From: an uncultured Faecalibacterium sp. | Lineage (GTDB): Bacteria > Bacillota > Clostridia > Oscillospirales > Ruminococcaceae | Assembly: GCA_937880095.1 (NCBI GenBank) | Contig: CALFLK010000007.1 | Location: 124,001 to 188,000, forward strand | DNA: 64,000 nt | Direction of reading: 5' to 3' | In this document: in pieces, positions 1 through 8,306 of the stretch | Numbering within the stretch: the stretch's first letter is position 1 | How the letters are laid out: each line of letters begins with the position of its first letter | Made by a program: the position numbers and the translations under genes | The notes under the pieces: generated by a model | The model's database searches: none | Told to the model about the DNA's origin: nothing | Seen by the model: the letters and a program-made list of their open reading frames with translations, nothing else

Positions 1-391
1 GCGCAGCGCACTGCTCCGGGCCGTCATTTTTACAATGTACCGTAGGGCTTGCCAGTTTCAGGTGATCCATCACCGCATTCAAAGCCGCTACAAACATCGC
101 ACGGATGTGCGGGTCATTTTCCACATCTCCATTCAGAATCTCCTGCAAAGAGCCGGAGAACTGTGCCGGTGCATCTGTGAATGCTTGACCTTTTCCATCC
201 CGGAAGCTCGCCATCAGCATCACTTCGCTGCCGGTCAGGATCGGGTAATCTTTTCGGGTAGGATTTCCGATTGCTTCAGCAGGCGTCAATCCGCGTGCCA
301 CAATCGTAACCGTTTCTGCCGTAAGATCATTTTCCTGCAAAAGCTGCATCAGCTTTTCTTTCAAAGTACCATAAAGTTCATGGTTGGTCAT
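1..391 (-). CDS. DUF364 family protein, 3' end beyond window
   Basis: Reading leftward from ATG at 391 the frame stays open to the window edge (about 130 residues seen). It begins MTNHELYGTLKEKL, has a middle segment with LTGSEVMLMASFRDG, and reaches TVHCKNDGPEQC. The CK(N/D)xxPE(K/Q)C element is characteristic of the DUF364/DUF4213 'putative heavy-metal chelation' family, whose biochemical role is not settled. The ATG overlaps the modB stop as ATGA, and GGAG lies about 12 bases upstream, so it is translationally coupled to the permease gene. DUF364 proteins often sit with molybdate-type or metal ABC transporters, so a link to handling the imported anion or metal is an inference. The transporter ATPase is not visible before the window ends and may lie further left. 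Confidence 0.75.
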   Translation of the reverse strand, partial: MTNHELYGTLKEKLMQLLQENDLTAETVTIVARGLTPAEAIGNPTRKDYPILTGSEVMLMASFRDGKGQAFTDAPAQFSGSLQEILNGDVENDPHIRAMFVAALNAVMDHLKLASPTVHCKNDGPEQCAA

Positions 392-1200
392 AGGTAATCT
401 CTCCTTCGTGTTACAAGCCATCCGATAAACTGGGCAAACAGCGACAGCAGCAGCAAAATCAGCGCTGCTGCCAATGCCGCATTATTGTCGCCAGTAGAAA
501 TATTTAGGTAAATATTGCCCGGCAGCGTCTCTGTTTTCATGCGTGTAACGCCGACCAGCATAAGGGTTGCGCCAAACTCACCCAGACCACGGCTCCACGC
601 CAAAATCAAAGCTGTGATACAGTCCGCTTTACACAAAGGCAAGGTAATGTACCACATTGCCTGAAAACGGCTTGCGCCCAGCGTTTGCGCCGTCAGCGCC
701 AATTCCGGGTCTAATCGGCGAAACGCCTCTGTAATCAGTCGGATCACAAAGGGCAGATTCACCAAAATATGCGCCAAAATGATACCGCGCGGGTGAAATA
801 TCACCCGCAGCCCCAACTCTTTCAGCAATTTGCCAAAGGGCGTAGAAAATGCCGTCAGCAAGCAAAGGCCCAACACCAGATATGGCAGCGACAGGGGCAA
901 CCCCAAAACCGCTTCCCCGATTTTGGTCCATTTGCTTTCCCGCATGACAATTACATAGGCGCACGGTATCGCCAGAATCATGCAAATCAGGGTAGAAATG
1001 GTACTGGTCCAAAGGCTCAGCCCAATCGAGAAGCGCAGTTCCGGCGACAGCAATGCCTGCTTAAGATAGCAAGCACCGCCTTTTACCACAACCCACAAAT
1101 TCCAGCCGACAAACACAACCACCAGAAAAAAGATTGCTTCAAACAATATTTCAAATGGCTGCAATCGTTGATGTGATCGCTTTTTATGCTGCCAGCTCAT
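388..1200 (-). CDS. modB: Molybdate/tungstate-type ABC transporter permease
   Basis: This 270-residue integral membrane protein has about six hydrophobic segments. The inner-membrane-component signature (EAA loop) is at about residues 160-185 (FRRLDPELALTAQTLGAS) and is the docking site for the ATPase. The EFGATLMLVG segment near residue 208 is typical of the ModB/CysT/CysW group. It would form the membrane channel that takes oxyanion from the lipoprotein encoded just upstream. The start overlaps the modA stop by 17 bases, and the stop overlaps the DUF364 start as ATGA, so the three genes form one transcription unit. Length is a little above E. coli ModB because of a basic N-terminal tail. 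Specificity (molybdate, tungstate or sulfate) cannot be fixed from the permease. Confidence 0.85.
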   Translation of the reverse strand: MSWQHKKRSHQRLQPFEILFEAIFFLVVVFVGWNLWVVVKGGACYLKQALLSPELRFSIGLSLWTSTISTLICMILAIPCAYVIVMRESKWTKIGEAVLGLPLSLPYLVLGLCLLTAFSTPFGKLLKELGLRVIFHPRGIILAHILVNLPFVIRLITEAFRRLDPELALTAQTLGASRFQAMWYITLPLCKADCITALILAWSRGLGEFGATLMLVGVTRMKTETLPGNIYLNISTGDNNAALAAALILLLLSLFAQFIGWLVTRRRDYL

Positions 1201-1864
1201 ATCCGAAGCTCACCCAAATGTCCTGTGCCTTCTCGCTTGCCAGGAAAGACAAAAAGCCGTCTGCTGCCAGAGCCTGATTCATAGCCGGTGCAGTTGCAGT
1301 GTTAGAGATAATGTTCACCTTATCGGTCAGCTCAAAATCCTTGAACAGCTTCATTGCAATCTTGCCGACGGGGGTAGCCTCCGGATCGCCAATGACCATG
1401 CGAACATCTTCTTTTGCCAGATCTGCTGCAGCGTGAATTTCTTTCGGGTTACCAGGCTGTACTGCCAGCACGGGAATGTGCTTTACCAGCGGTGTAGATT
1501 CTTCCACCATTTCTTCTACGGGCTTCAGCTCGCCTTCAGAGCCAGCGATAAAGAAATCACCTTCCTGTGCGGTGTTGATCTGGGTCTGAATCTGCGCTGC
1601 ATTGGCATAGGTAACTTCCATCTTGCAGCCGGATTCTTCTTCAAACGTCTTTGCAATTTCCTCAAATGCATTTTTCATGCCTGCGCCGCAGAAAATATGC
1701 AGCGAATGACCTTCCAACGAAAGCGGCTGTGCACTTTCAGCCTGAGATTCCGGCTGAAAATCCGGTTCATTTGCAGTCTGAGAATTCGAAGTAGTATCAC
1801 CACAACCGGTCAACATACCGAGAGCCATTGTAGCAGCCAACATCAGAGCGAGAAACTTTTTCAT
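1184..1864 (-). CDS. modA: Molybdate-type substrate-binding lipoprotein, shortened
   Basis: The protein starts MKKFLALMLAATMALGMLTGCG, a lipoprotein signal with the lipobox ending in Cys-21. A low-complexity spacer follows, then the periplasmic-binding-protein fold beginning LHIFCGAGMKNAFEEIA. The motifs IGDPEATPVGKIA and TATAPAMNQALA match ModA/WtpA proteins. At only 226 residues, with about 45 used as leader and linker, the binding domain is about 45 residues short. The expected stretch after NQALA (the second half of lobe II, normally with the V-W/Y-x-(S/N/D) segment) is absent, and the chain jumps to ADGFLSFLASEKAQDIW, the usual C-terminal helix. Reading frame is kept across the gap. A GGAGG ribosome site lies 9 bases upstream. 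Oxyanion binding is probably impaired. Confidence 0.8.
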   Translation of the reverse strand: MKKFLALMLAATMALGMLTGCGDTTSNSQTANEPDFQPESQAESAQPLSLEGHSLHIFCGAGMKNAFEEIAKTFEEESGCKMEVTYANAAQIQTQINTAQEGDFFIAGSEGELKPVEEMVEESTPLVKHIPVLAVQPGNPKEIHAAADLAKEDVRMVIGDPEATPVGKIAMKLFKDFELTDKVNIISNTATAPAMNQALAADGFLSFLASEKAQDIWVSFGYELAA

Positions 1865-2020
1865 AAAAACGCCTCCATTTTTGTAAGCAGAGTACCTTCC
1901 TTATTTTAATCGTGCTCTGTTTCGACAATTTATGCATACACCTCATTTTAGCACTTTTCTATTTTTTCACAAGCAATCACTCAGACTGCTATTGCACAAG
2001 CAATTTTCCATTCCCTCTAT

Positions 2021-2056
2021 AAAAACACCTGAGCGGTTTTACCAGCCTGCCCAGGT
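2021..2056 (-). terminator. Rho-independent terminator after flippase-like gene
   Basis: On the minus strand an 8-pair stem (ACCTGGGC with GCTCAGGT, one G-T pair) is followed by TTTTT, 32 bases past the stop at 2088. Confidence 0.65.
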
Positions 2057-2087
2057 ATTTTATTATATGGTAAGCGTTTTTCTTACA

Positions 2088-3131
2088 TCAGGGCTGCTGT
2101 GTTAAAGTTCCGTCCGCGCCCGCATTTTCTCGCTTCACGCGTTTCAGCGCACATCGTGAAACACCAGCACCAATCAAAAACGGGAAAAAGTATGTTGCGC
2201 AGCGAAACAAAATCAACAAAGACGACGCCTGTGCTTGTCCCACGCACGGTCCGTACAACATAAGAAACGCCAGCTCTGTCGGACCGATTCCCGCCACATT
2301 CGGACAAGCACCCGCCAACACCAAACAAAGCGCAGCCAAACCCATCACTTTTCCTGTTGTCAGCGTGGAAATGCCCATCATATGCAGGCACAAAACCGGA
2401 ATAAAATCCATCCACAAAAGCTTCAGGCTATGGAATGCAAATGCTGCCCACACGTTTATCGACTGCCGTTTCAACGCATATGCTGCACGATACATTGCAT
2501 CCACATTCATCATCAATTTTTCTTTCCGGCACTGCCATTTTTCGTTTCGCGGCAAGCAATCCAGTAAACGTCGCATCAGTTGGCGCACTTTATCCCAAGT
2601 GCATACCAGTAGAAGCGCCAACACGATTGCCGTACAAATCAGAAAGCCCAGCAACACAAATTGCAATAGGTTCGGGCTTTCCTGCAGCAAATCTGTGCCC
2701 TGCCACAAAAACAGCCCTGCAGCACAAGCCAGTACGCTCACTTTATGCAGATTATAGGAAATCAAGACCGTTCCTGCACTATCTCCCGGCAGCATACCGC
2801 ACTGGTTCAAGTAGTATCCTTGCAGTGCAAAAGCACCCATTCCAAAAATAGAGGTACGACCAAACGCATTCAATGCGGTAAGTTCTGCCGACTGCCGAAA
2901 TGTAAATCCAGACACCCGCACCCGCAGCAGCATTTGATTGGCAGCGGATTCCAGCATTTCGTAAATCAATCCTGCCGCAACTAAGACGCATAAACCTTTC
3001 CAGCCGACGGCAGAAAGATTTGCCAGAATTTCCCGATAGTTTCTATGAAACACCAGATAGAAAAGCCCCGCTAAAATCAAAATCCACAATAACGCAGAAA
3101 GCACCGGCTTTCCTTGCTTTTGCTTTTTCAT
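2088..3131 (-). CDS. Lysylphosphatidylglycerol-synthase TM / flippase-like membrane protein
   Basis: The 347-residue protein has eight or so hydrophobic segments. It has the UPF0104/LPG_synthase_TM pattern: an early NRYREILANL-type loop, then the central FGRTSIFGMGAFALQGYY segment (usually 'G...P.R.GE') and CPNVAGIGPTELAFLMLYG near residue 290. Relatives include YbhN/AglD and the flippase half of MprF. The soluble lysyl-transferase half of MprF is absent, so this is a stand-alone membrane unit, probably involved in lipid-linked substrate movement. Substrate cannot be told. It is a single-gene unit ended by the terminator at 2021-2056. Confidence 0.8.
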   Translation of the reverse strand: MKKQKQGKPVLSALLWILILAGLFYLVFHRNYREILANLSAVGWKGLCVLVAAGLIYEMLESAANQMLLRVRVSGFTFRQSAELTALNAFGRTSIFGMGAFALQGYYLNQCGMLPGDSAGTVLISYNLHKVSVLACAAGLFLWQGTDLLQESPNLLQFVLLGFLICTAIVLALLLVCTWDKVRQLMRRLLDCLPRNEKWQCRKEKLMMNVDAMYRAAYALKRQSINVWAAFAFHSLKLLWMDFIPVLCLHMMGISTLTTGKVMGLAALCLVLAGACPNVAGIGPTELAFLMLYGPCVGQAQASSLLILFRCATYFFPFLIGAGVSRCALKRVKRENAGADGTLTQQP

Positions 3132-3316
3132 TGTTTCAATCCCCTAACCAGCAGTTGTTTGTATTTTCCGCTCTTTCGGGTACGTTCCGCCCATACTGTA
3201 TGGCATACGCACCTATAGCTATGAGTATACGAATCCGCGCTCTATCCGCATATAAACAAACATCATGCGCTATATAAAAACCATACAATCCCTGTGTTTT
3301 GTCTGATTTCCGCCGA

Positions 3317-3346
3317 GAAAAAACAGCCCCTGCATCATGCAGGAGC
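3317..3346 (-). terminator. Terminator after AraC-family gene
   Basis: Minus strand: 8-pair stem GCTCCTGC/GCAGGGGC with a 5-base loop, then a T tract at 3323-3317, about 50 bases beyond the AraC stop. Confidence 0.7.
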
Positions 3347-3397
3347 CGTCTTTTATAGTATGTGCTGTTTTCGGGTTGCCCGAAACACACCGCAGCG

Positions 3398-4240
3398 TTA
3401 TTCTCCTTTTTTGATTTGACCCGGACTGACGCCAAAACTTTCTTTGAATGCGCGATGAAATGCAGAGTAATCCGAAAAACCGCTTTTTTCTGCGGCATGG
3501 TTTGCACTCATGCCTTCTCGAATCAATCGCGCCGCACACAAAAGACGTTTCTGGCGAATGTATGCGTGTACTGTACTGCCCATCTGCGCCTTAAACAGAC
3601 GCATAAAATGATATTTGCTTAAAAATACATGTTCCGCCAGTGTATCGACGTTCAGTTCTTTGTCCAAATTTTCATTGATATAAGAAAGCGTTTCCTGAAT
3701 TTTGGGATCACATGTGGGCATTGCAGTCGTTTCCCGCGCAGAGCCCATACGACCGATCACCACCAGCATCTGCATGATGATGGTATCCCGCATCACCTGT
3801 GCGCCAAACTCGTCGCTTTTTTGTGTTTTTTCATAAGATGCGATCAGCGATTCTAGCAGCTTGCGCTGCTCCTCTGTTGGTTTTAAGAGCTGATTTCCCC
3901 GCTGCGCCGACAATTTGAAGCACTCCATGATTTGTCCGTCCGGAAACAACCGATCAAAATAGCGGCGATCCAAATACAGAATGATTCGCTCATACGGCTC
4001 ATTGGTATCAATCAGAGCCTTATGAATCATGTGATGCTTTACCAGCAATACCGTCCACGGCTGCAAAGCATAGGTTTGATTCTCCACGATGTAATCCACT
4101 TTGCCGGAAAGAAACAAAACGACTTTATCAAACTCATGGAAATGGAAATCACGTTCCTGCCCTGCCGTATCCCGCAAATGAAAATAGTGATAATTTTCAT
4201 GCAAATATCCTTCGCAGCTAAACTGCTCTGTTTTTTCCAT
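3398..4240 (-). CDS. AraC-family transcriptional regulator with cupin sensor domain
   Basis: The start is ATG at 4240, with GGAG 10 bases upstream; a GTG 9 bases earlier would overlap that ribosome site. Residues 1-100 form an AraC-binding-like cupin (FHFHEFDKVVLFLSGKVDYIVENQTY). Residues 180-280 hold two helix-turn-helix motifs: LAEHVFLSKYHFMRLFKAQMG, and then the second HTH with SGFSDYSAFHRAFKESFGVSPG. The protein is 280 residues, normal for the family. It is transcribed divergently from the dicarboxylate/glutamate symporter, with 144 bases between the two starts. Control of that symporter in response to a small ligand is therefore the likeliest role, by inference. Cytoplasmic. Confidence 0.9.
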   Translation of the reverse strand: MEKTEQFSCEGYLHENYHYFHLRDTAGQERDFHFHEFDKVVLFLSGKVDYIVENQTYALQPWTVLLVKHHMIHKALIDTNEPYERIILYLDRRYFDRLFPDGQIMECFKLSAQRGNQLLKPTEEQRKLLESLIASYEKTQKSDEFGAQVMRDTIIMQMLVVIGRMGSARETTAMPTCDPKIQETLSYINENLDKELNVDTLAEHVFLSKYHFMRLFKAQMGSTVHAYIRQKRLLCAARLIREGMSANHAAEKSGFSDYSAFHRAFKESFGVSPGQIKKGE

Positions 4241-4311
4241 ACTCGGCACGCTCCTTTTTCTATAAAAGCAGTATATAGCATTTTTTGCAATCTTTCAAGC
4301 ATCGCATGCAA

Positions 4312-4339
4312 TTTACATTGTATTCCTTCTGCATATAAT
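4312..4339 (+). promoter_or_regulatory. Probable promoter of symporter gene
   Basis: TTTACA at 4312 and TATAAT at 4334 are separated by 16 bases and lie 45 bases before the symporter ATG, inside the divergent AraC/symporter spacer. Confidence 0.5.
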
Positions 4340-4384
4340 AGAATATGGTAATTTTCAAATGATCTACGGTAAAGGAGTCCCATC

Positions 4385-5638
4385 ATGGTCAAAAAATTCT
4401 TAAAGAACAACTGGTTTATTCTCTCGATGCTGGTTGGTATTACGGGTGGTTGCATAACCGGTTGGCTTTGGCCCAACGCAACCTCTTTGGAGCCTTTGGG
4501 TACAGTTTTTACAAACCTGATGTTCTGCGTTGTGGTTCCTATGGTTTTCTGTTCCATCGCTTCTGCAATCGCTAACATGGACAGCGCCAAAAAGGCGGGT
4601 AAAATTTTAGGTACAACGATTTTAACATTCTTCGGCACTGCTGCCATTGCAGCTGTCCTGATGTATATTGTTGTCCGCATCGTTCCGCTCACCACCGGTA
4701 ATTACACCATCACCGAAGGCGAAGTCAATGTGACGATGAGCCTGTCAGATATGATTATCAACTTCTTTACCAAGCCCGATTTTTCTGAGCTGTGGAGCCG
4801 CAAAGCAATTCTACCGCTGATCGTGGCAGCTGTTATTTTTGGCTTTGGCGTACAGATGGCAGGTGGCTCCGAAACTGCCACCGCAAAGCTGCTGGCTGAC
4901 CTTTCCAACTGCATTATGCAAACGGTCAAAATCATCACCTATTATGCCCCCATCGGCTTCTTTGGTTTCTTTGCTTATTTGGTTGCAACCTACGGTCCCT
5001 CTCTGATTGGCGATTACGGACGTACCCTGATTTTGTACTACATTATGAGCTTTGCATATATGCTGATTTTCTCCCCCATTTATGCGCGTTTCGGCGGTGG
5101 TAAAGGTGCAGCAAAAGCAATGTTCCAACATCTGTTCAAACCTGCTGCGGTATCCTTTGGTACTTGTTCTTCTGTAGCATCCATCCCTACCAATATGGAA
5201 GCTGCTGCAGATACCGGTATCTCCAAGGAAGTCATCGATATTGTGCTGCCGTTGGGTGCTACCATGCACATGGACGGCTCTGCCATGAGTGCCATTATTA
5301 AAGTTGCATTCCTCTTTGGCATTTTCGGCCTGGACTTTACAAGTGGTAAAGCAATTCTGGCAATTATCATTGCGATTTTCTCTTCCGTTGCCATGTCCGG
5401 CATCCCCGGCGGTGGCGGTACTGGTGAACTTGTGCTTTGCACGGTATTCTTCCCGGATCAGCTTGCCATCGCTTATCCTATTGCGATTGCGCTGGGCAAC
5501 CTGATTGATCCTCCGGCTACCATGGTCAACGCTGCTGGTGACTACGTTTCTACCTTCATCGTATCTCGCTTTGTCAACGGCAAGGACTGGTTCCAGAAGG
5601 TTCTGGCTGAAAAAAACAGCACCTCGGAAAATCAGTAA
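4385..5638 (+). CDS. Dicarboxylate/amino acid:cation (Na+ or H+) symporter
   Basis: A 417-residue protein of the DAACS/SLC1 family (glutamate, aspartate or dicarboxylate uptake). Diagnostic segments are the HP1/TM7 region SIPTNMEAAADTGISKEV with LPLGATMHMDGSAM near residue 290, and the HP2/TM8 region GIPGGGGTGELVL followed by ALGNLIDPPATMVNAAGD near residue 375. These line the substrate and sodium sites in known structures. The SxSS motif of glutamate carriers appears here as CSSVAS. The start has AAAGGAG 8 bases upstream. The gene has its own promoter and is followed by a terminator. Substrate is not determinable; the IDPPATMVN variant differs from classical glutamate carriers. Confidence 0.9.
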   Translation: MVKKFLKNNWFILSMLVGITGGCITGWLWPNATSLEPLGTVFTNLMFCVVVPMVFCSIASAIANMDSAKKAGKILGTTILTFFGTAAIAAVLMYIVVRIVPLTTGNYTITEGEVNVTMSLSDMIINFFTKPDFSELWSRKAILPLIVAAVIFGFGVQMAGGSETATAKLLADLSNCIMQTVKIITYYAPIGFFGFFAYLVATYGPSLIGDYGRTLILYYIMSFAYMLIFSPIYARFGGGKGAAKAMFQHLFKPAAVSFGTCSSVASIPTNMEAAADTGISKEVIDIVLPLGATMHMDGSAMSAIIKVAFLFGIFGLDFTSGKAILAIIIAIFSSVAMSGIPGGGGTGELVLCTVFFPDQLAIAYPIAIALGNLIDPPATMVNAAGDYVSTFIVSRFVNGKDWFQKVLAEKNSTSENQ

Positions 5639-5685
5639 TTTTCCTGCAAGTATTCACACATCTACAAAACAAAATCTCCTTTTCC

Positions 5686-5722
5686 AAACCGCTCGTACAG
5701 GCTGCTGTATCGGGCGGTTTTT
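5686..5722 (+). terminator. Terminator after symporter gene
   Basis: The stem AAACCGCTCG/CGGGCGGTTT (one G-T pair) encloses a nested TACAG/CTGTA stem and runs into TTTTT, 48 bases after the stop. Confidence 0.8.
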
Positions 5723-5836
5723 CGCTTTTTGAAATTGCAAAAGTACGCATCCTGTGTTATAAATCAGATATAGAAACCCTACACCTTCTGCACAATCCCA
5801 CTAACGATTCTGTCTGTTATAAGTTGGAGATACGAT

Positions 5837-6739
5837 ATGACATTGCACCATTTGGAGGTTTTTGTAGCCGTATGTCAGGAAAAGACCATGCGCGCTGCTG
5901 CTGAAAAATTAAATTTATCGCAACCTGCCATTTCAAAAATCATCGCTGATTTAGAAAACTACTATCACATCAAATTATTTGAGCGCATCAATCATCGGCT
6001 CTATTTAACCCCCATTGGTGAAACCATGCTGGACCACGCATTGCATATTCTGGAGCTTTTTCACCACATGGAAGACGACATCAATATTCATGGACAAACC
6101 AACCATATTCGCATTGGCGGTTCCCAGAGCGTTGGTACCTGTCTTTTGCCTCCTTTGATTCATCAGCTGACACAGCAGGATCTGCCGATTTCATATGAAG
6201 TCACCGTCAACAATACCAGTAAAATCGAACAGATGGTCCGTGACTACAAACTGGATTTAGCGTTAGTGGAGGGCTGCGTCAACAATCCTGATTTGATTGT
6301 GCGTGATGTGATGGATGACGAGCTTGTTCTGGCAGTTTCTTCTGCACATCCCCTGGCAGGGAAATCTGCGATTTCCTATACCGATTTGGAGCAGTATCCT
6401 TTCGTCACGCGGGAAGACGGTAGTAGCAGCCGTAACCAGCTGGAACTGCATCTGCAAAAAATGGGGCTGCAGTTGTCCACGAACTACGCTTGCAGCAGCG
6501 TAGAAGCGATCAAGCAAGCTTTGCTTTACACAAACAGCATTGCTGCTTTATCCCGCATGATGATTGCAGAGGAACTAAAAAAGGGAGTATTTACCATACT
6601 CCCACTGGATGATATGCGGATTCAGCGCTCCATTCGGCTGATTTACCACAAGAACAAATATCTGTCTCCTGCTATGAAAGTTTTCATGCAGCTGTTAGAA
6701 GATCAGATAAAGGATGGTTCCTACCACACCACTGCCTAA
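5837..6739 (+). CDS. LysR-family transcriptional regulator
   Basis: A 300-residue protein with an N-terminal winged HTH (FVAVCQEKTMRAAAEKLNLSQPAISKIIADLE, then LFERINHRLYLTPIGE) and a C-terminal LysR substrate-binding domain from about residue 90. GGAG precedes the ATG by 8 bases. It converges with the chromate-transporter pair, and the 3' ends overlap by 45 bases. Adjacent LysR plus ChrA genes suggest control of the transporter, but the convergent layout also allows control of another locus. The effector is unknown. Confidence 0.9.
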   Translation: MTLHHLEVFVAVCQEKTMRAAAEKLNLSQPAISKIIADLENYYHIKLFERINHRLYLTPIGETMLDHALHILELFHHMEDDINIHGQTNHIRIGGSQSVGTCLLPPLIHQLTQQDLPISYEVTVNNTSKIEQMVRDYKLDLALVEGCVNNPDLIVRDVMDDELVLAVSSAHPLAGKSAISYTDLEQYPFVTREDGSSSRNQLELHLQKMGLQLSTNYACSSVEAIKQALLYTNSIAALSRMMIAEELKKGVFTILPLDDMRIQRSIRLIYHKNKYLSPAMKVFMQLLEDQIKDGSYHTTA

Positions 6740-7249
6740 AATAATGGCGATGGGGTTTGCCTTATATTTTCGCAGCAGGAACAGGCAAACTGCAAACAGT
6801 GCAACTTCCACATACTGAATGTTCGATACAGCAATCACGCCGTTCCGGAATGCTGCAATGGTGAGGATGGACAATCCAGCCGAACCAATCAGAGAAACCA
6901 CCGCAGGGCGCAACGCTGCCAATACAGTTTGGATTCCGCCAAATCCTCTGTACTTATAGTAAATATGTGCCAGTGTCAGGCAAATGATGAAGGACGGAAT
7001 GATGCAGCCCAGTGTGCAAATCAGCACACCCGGAATACCGCTCAGCTGCATACCCACGAAGGTAGAGGAGTTAATCGAAATCGGACCGGGGGTCATTTCT
7101 GCGATGGTGACCAAATCGCTGAACTGCTCCAACGTCATCAAATGATGAATGTTGACAATCTGATCCTGAATCAGAGGAATGGCTGCATAACCACCGCCAA
7201 CGCTGAACATTCCTACCTGAATGAAAGCAAAAAACAGTTTCCAAATCAT
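6695..7249 (-). CDS. Chromate transporter family protein, half-size (second of pair)
   Basis: A 184-residue CHR-domain membrane protein. It has the family hallmarks FIQVGMFSVGGGYAAIPLIQ near the N-terminus and ITMAEMTPGPI-like EMTPGPISINSSTFVG near residue 55. ChrA proteins export chromate, or in many anaerobes transport an unidentified anion. Here the two homologous halves of long ChrA are separate genes. This one starts one base after the stop of its partner, and its ribosome site (AGGAGG) lies inside the partner's last codons, so expression is coupled. Confidence 0.88.
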   Translation of the reverse strand: MIWKLFFAFIQVGMFSVGGGYAAIPLIQDQIVNIHHLMTLEQFSDLVTIAEMTPGPISINSSTFVGMQLSGIPGVLICTLGCIIPSFIICLTLAHIYYKYRGFGGIQTVLAALRPAVVSLIGSAGLSILTIAAFRNGVIAVSNIQYVEVALFAVCLFLLRKYKANPIAIILGSGVVGTILYLIF

Positions 7250-7250
7250 C

Positions 7251-7823
7251 TTACTTTACCTCCTTTTTGCTGGTCAGCACCGCATCTACAATGCCAATCA
7301 TCAGGCAGGTCAGAATTACCATCATTGCACTGACATCAAATACTGTAACTGCAACAAAGCATACAACCATCATTGTTGTATACAATGCGCGCTTCATTTT
7401 CAGAACATTGCTCGTCAGGTTCAATGTCACATCCATAATAACGGCTGCAACACCTGCGCGGGTAACTTGCAGAGCCAAAGCAATCACATGGTTTGTACGG
7501 AACTGCTCATAGCACAAACTAATCAAAGAAATGATAATCATCGGTGGCAGAATGGTACCGAGCACTGCAATCACAGAGCCCAAAATACCCGCCATGCGAT
7601 AACCAATGATGACGGACGCATTTACCGGCAGCGGACCGGGTGCCGACTGGGTGATGGCTGTAATATCCAGCATTTCGTCTTCTTCCAGCCAGTGCTTTTC
7701 ATCCACGAACTTTTTCTTCATCAGCGACACGATTACAAAACCGCCGCCAAAGGTACAGGAACTCAATACGAACATCGAAACGAACAACTTCCACAACGTC
7801 TTTGCATCTGCTTTTTTCTTCAT
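7251..7823 (-). CDS. Chromate transporter family protein, half-size (first of pair)
   Basis: A 190-residue CHR-domain membrane protein with SSCTFGGGFVIVSLMKKKFVDE near residue 22 and ITQSAPGPLPVNASVIIGYR near residue 65, the family's two conserved stretches. It pairs with the gene at 6695-7249, presumably as antiparallel halves of one transporter. AAGGAGG lies 7 bases before the ATG. No chromium-related genes are nearby, so the physiological substrate is open. Confidence 0.88.
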   Translation of the reverse strand: MKKKADAKTLWKLFVSMFVLSSCTFGGGFVIVSLMKKKFVDEKHWLEEDEMLDITAITQSAPGPLPVNASVIIGYRMAGILGSVIAVLGTILPPMIIISLISLCYEQFRTNHVIALALQVTRAGVAAVIMDVTLNLTSNVLKMKRALYTTMMVVCFVAVTVFDVSAMMVILTCLMIGIVDAVLTSKKEVK

Positions 7824-8006
7824 AGTTTTAACCTCCTTGTTGTGTTCCGAAGAGATAATACTATAAATTCAGCAATAAATAAAATACATTATCATCATTG
7901 TTTTGATAATAAATTGTTATCAAGTTTCATTTCTATCTCTGCGTTCTCTTTTCTATGTATCCCCTTTTCTAAACCGAATGTTCCATTTGATCAGAAAGGA
8001 GATTCC

Positions 8007-8248
8007 ATGCGTATTTTGAAAGTCCTGTTTTCAGTTTTAACCATCGTGTTTGCAATCTGCAGCTTGCTGGAGTTTCCGCCCTCCAGCATCTCCATGCCAC
8101 TCATGTTTTGTTCATGGCGCTCACCATGCTTGTAAATGCAAAGGAAGTCTATGATACCGGCGCAAAACACGACGCGCTCTTTTTTGGCGTTCTGGCACTC
8201 TTCCTTTTTGGGATCACTGCTTATAACGTCTTTTCCCACATAGCATAA
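8007..8248 (+). pseudogene. DUF3953 (YczI-like) small membrane protein, frameshifted
   Basis: From ATG 8007 (AAAGGAG 6 bases upstream) the frame reads MRILKVLFSVLTIVFAIC and SISMPLMF, then leaves frame and stops at 8135. The next frame continues naturally with FMALTMLVNAKEVYDTGAK, DALFFGVLALFLF and ends at 8248. Joined, the parts give an 80-residue two-to-three-segment membrane protein like the DUF3953 family. The join falls on the T run at 8106-8109. One extra T restores it. Function of the family is unknown. It may be a sequencing error rather than a real lesion. Confidence 0.7.
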
Positions 8249-8251
8249 AAC

Positions 8252-8290
8252 AAAAGGACCTGAACAGATAAACTGTTCGGGTCCTTTTTT
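8252..8290. terminator. Bidirectional terminator between DUF3953 and jetD
   Basis: A 16-pair stem with one G-T pair (AAAAGGACCTGAACAG/CTGTTCGGGTCCTTTT) is flanked by A and T runs. It can serve both the plus-strand gene and the convergent Wadjet operon. Confidence 0.85.
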
Positions 8291-8306
8291 GTTTTTACAA
8301 CAGTGC

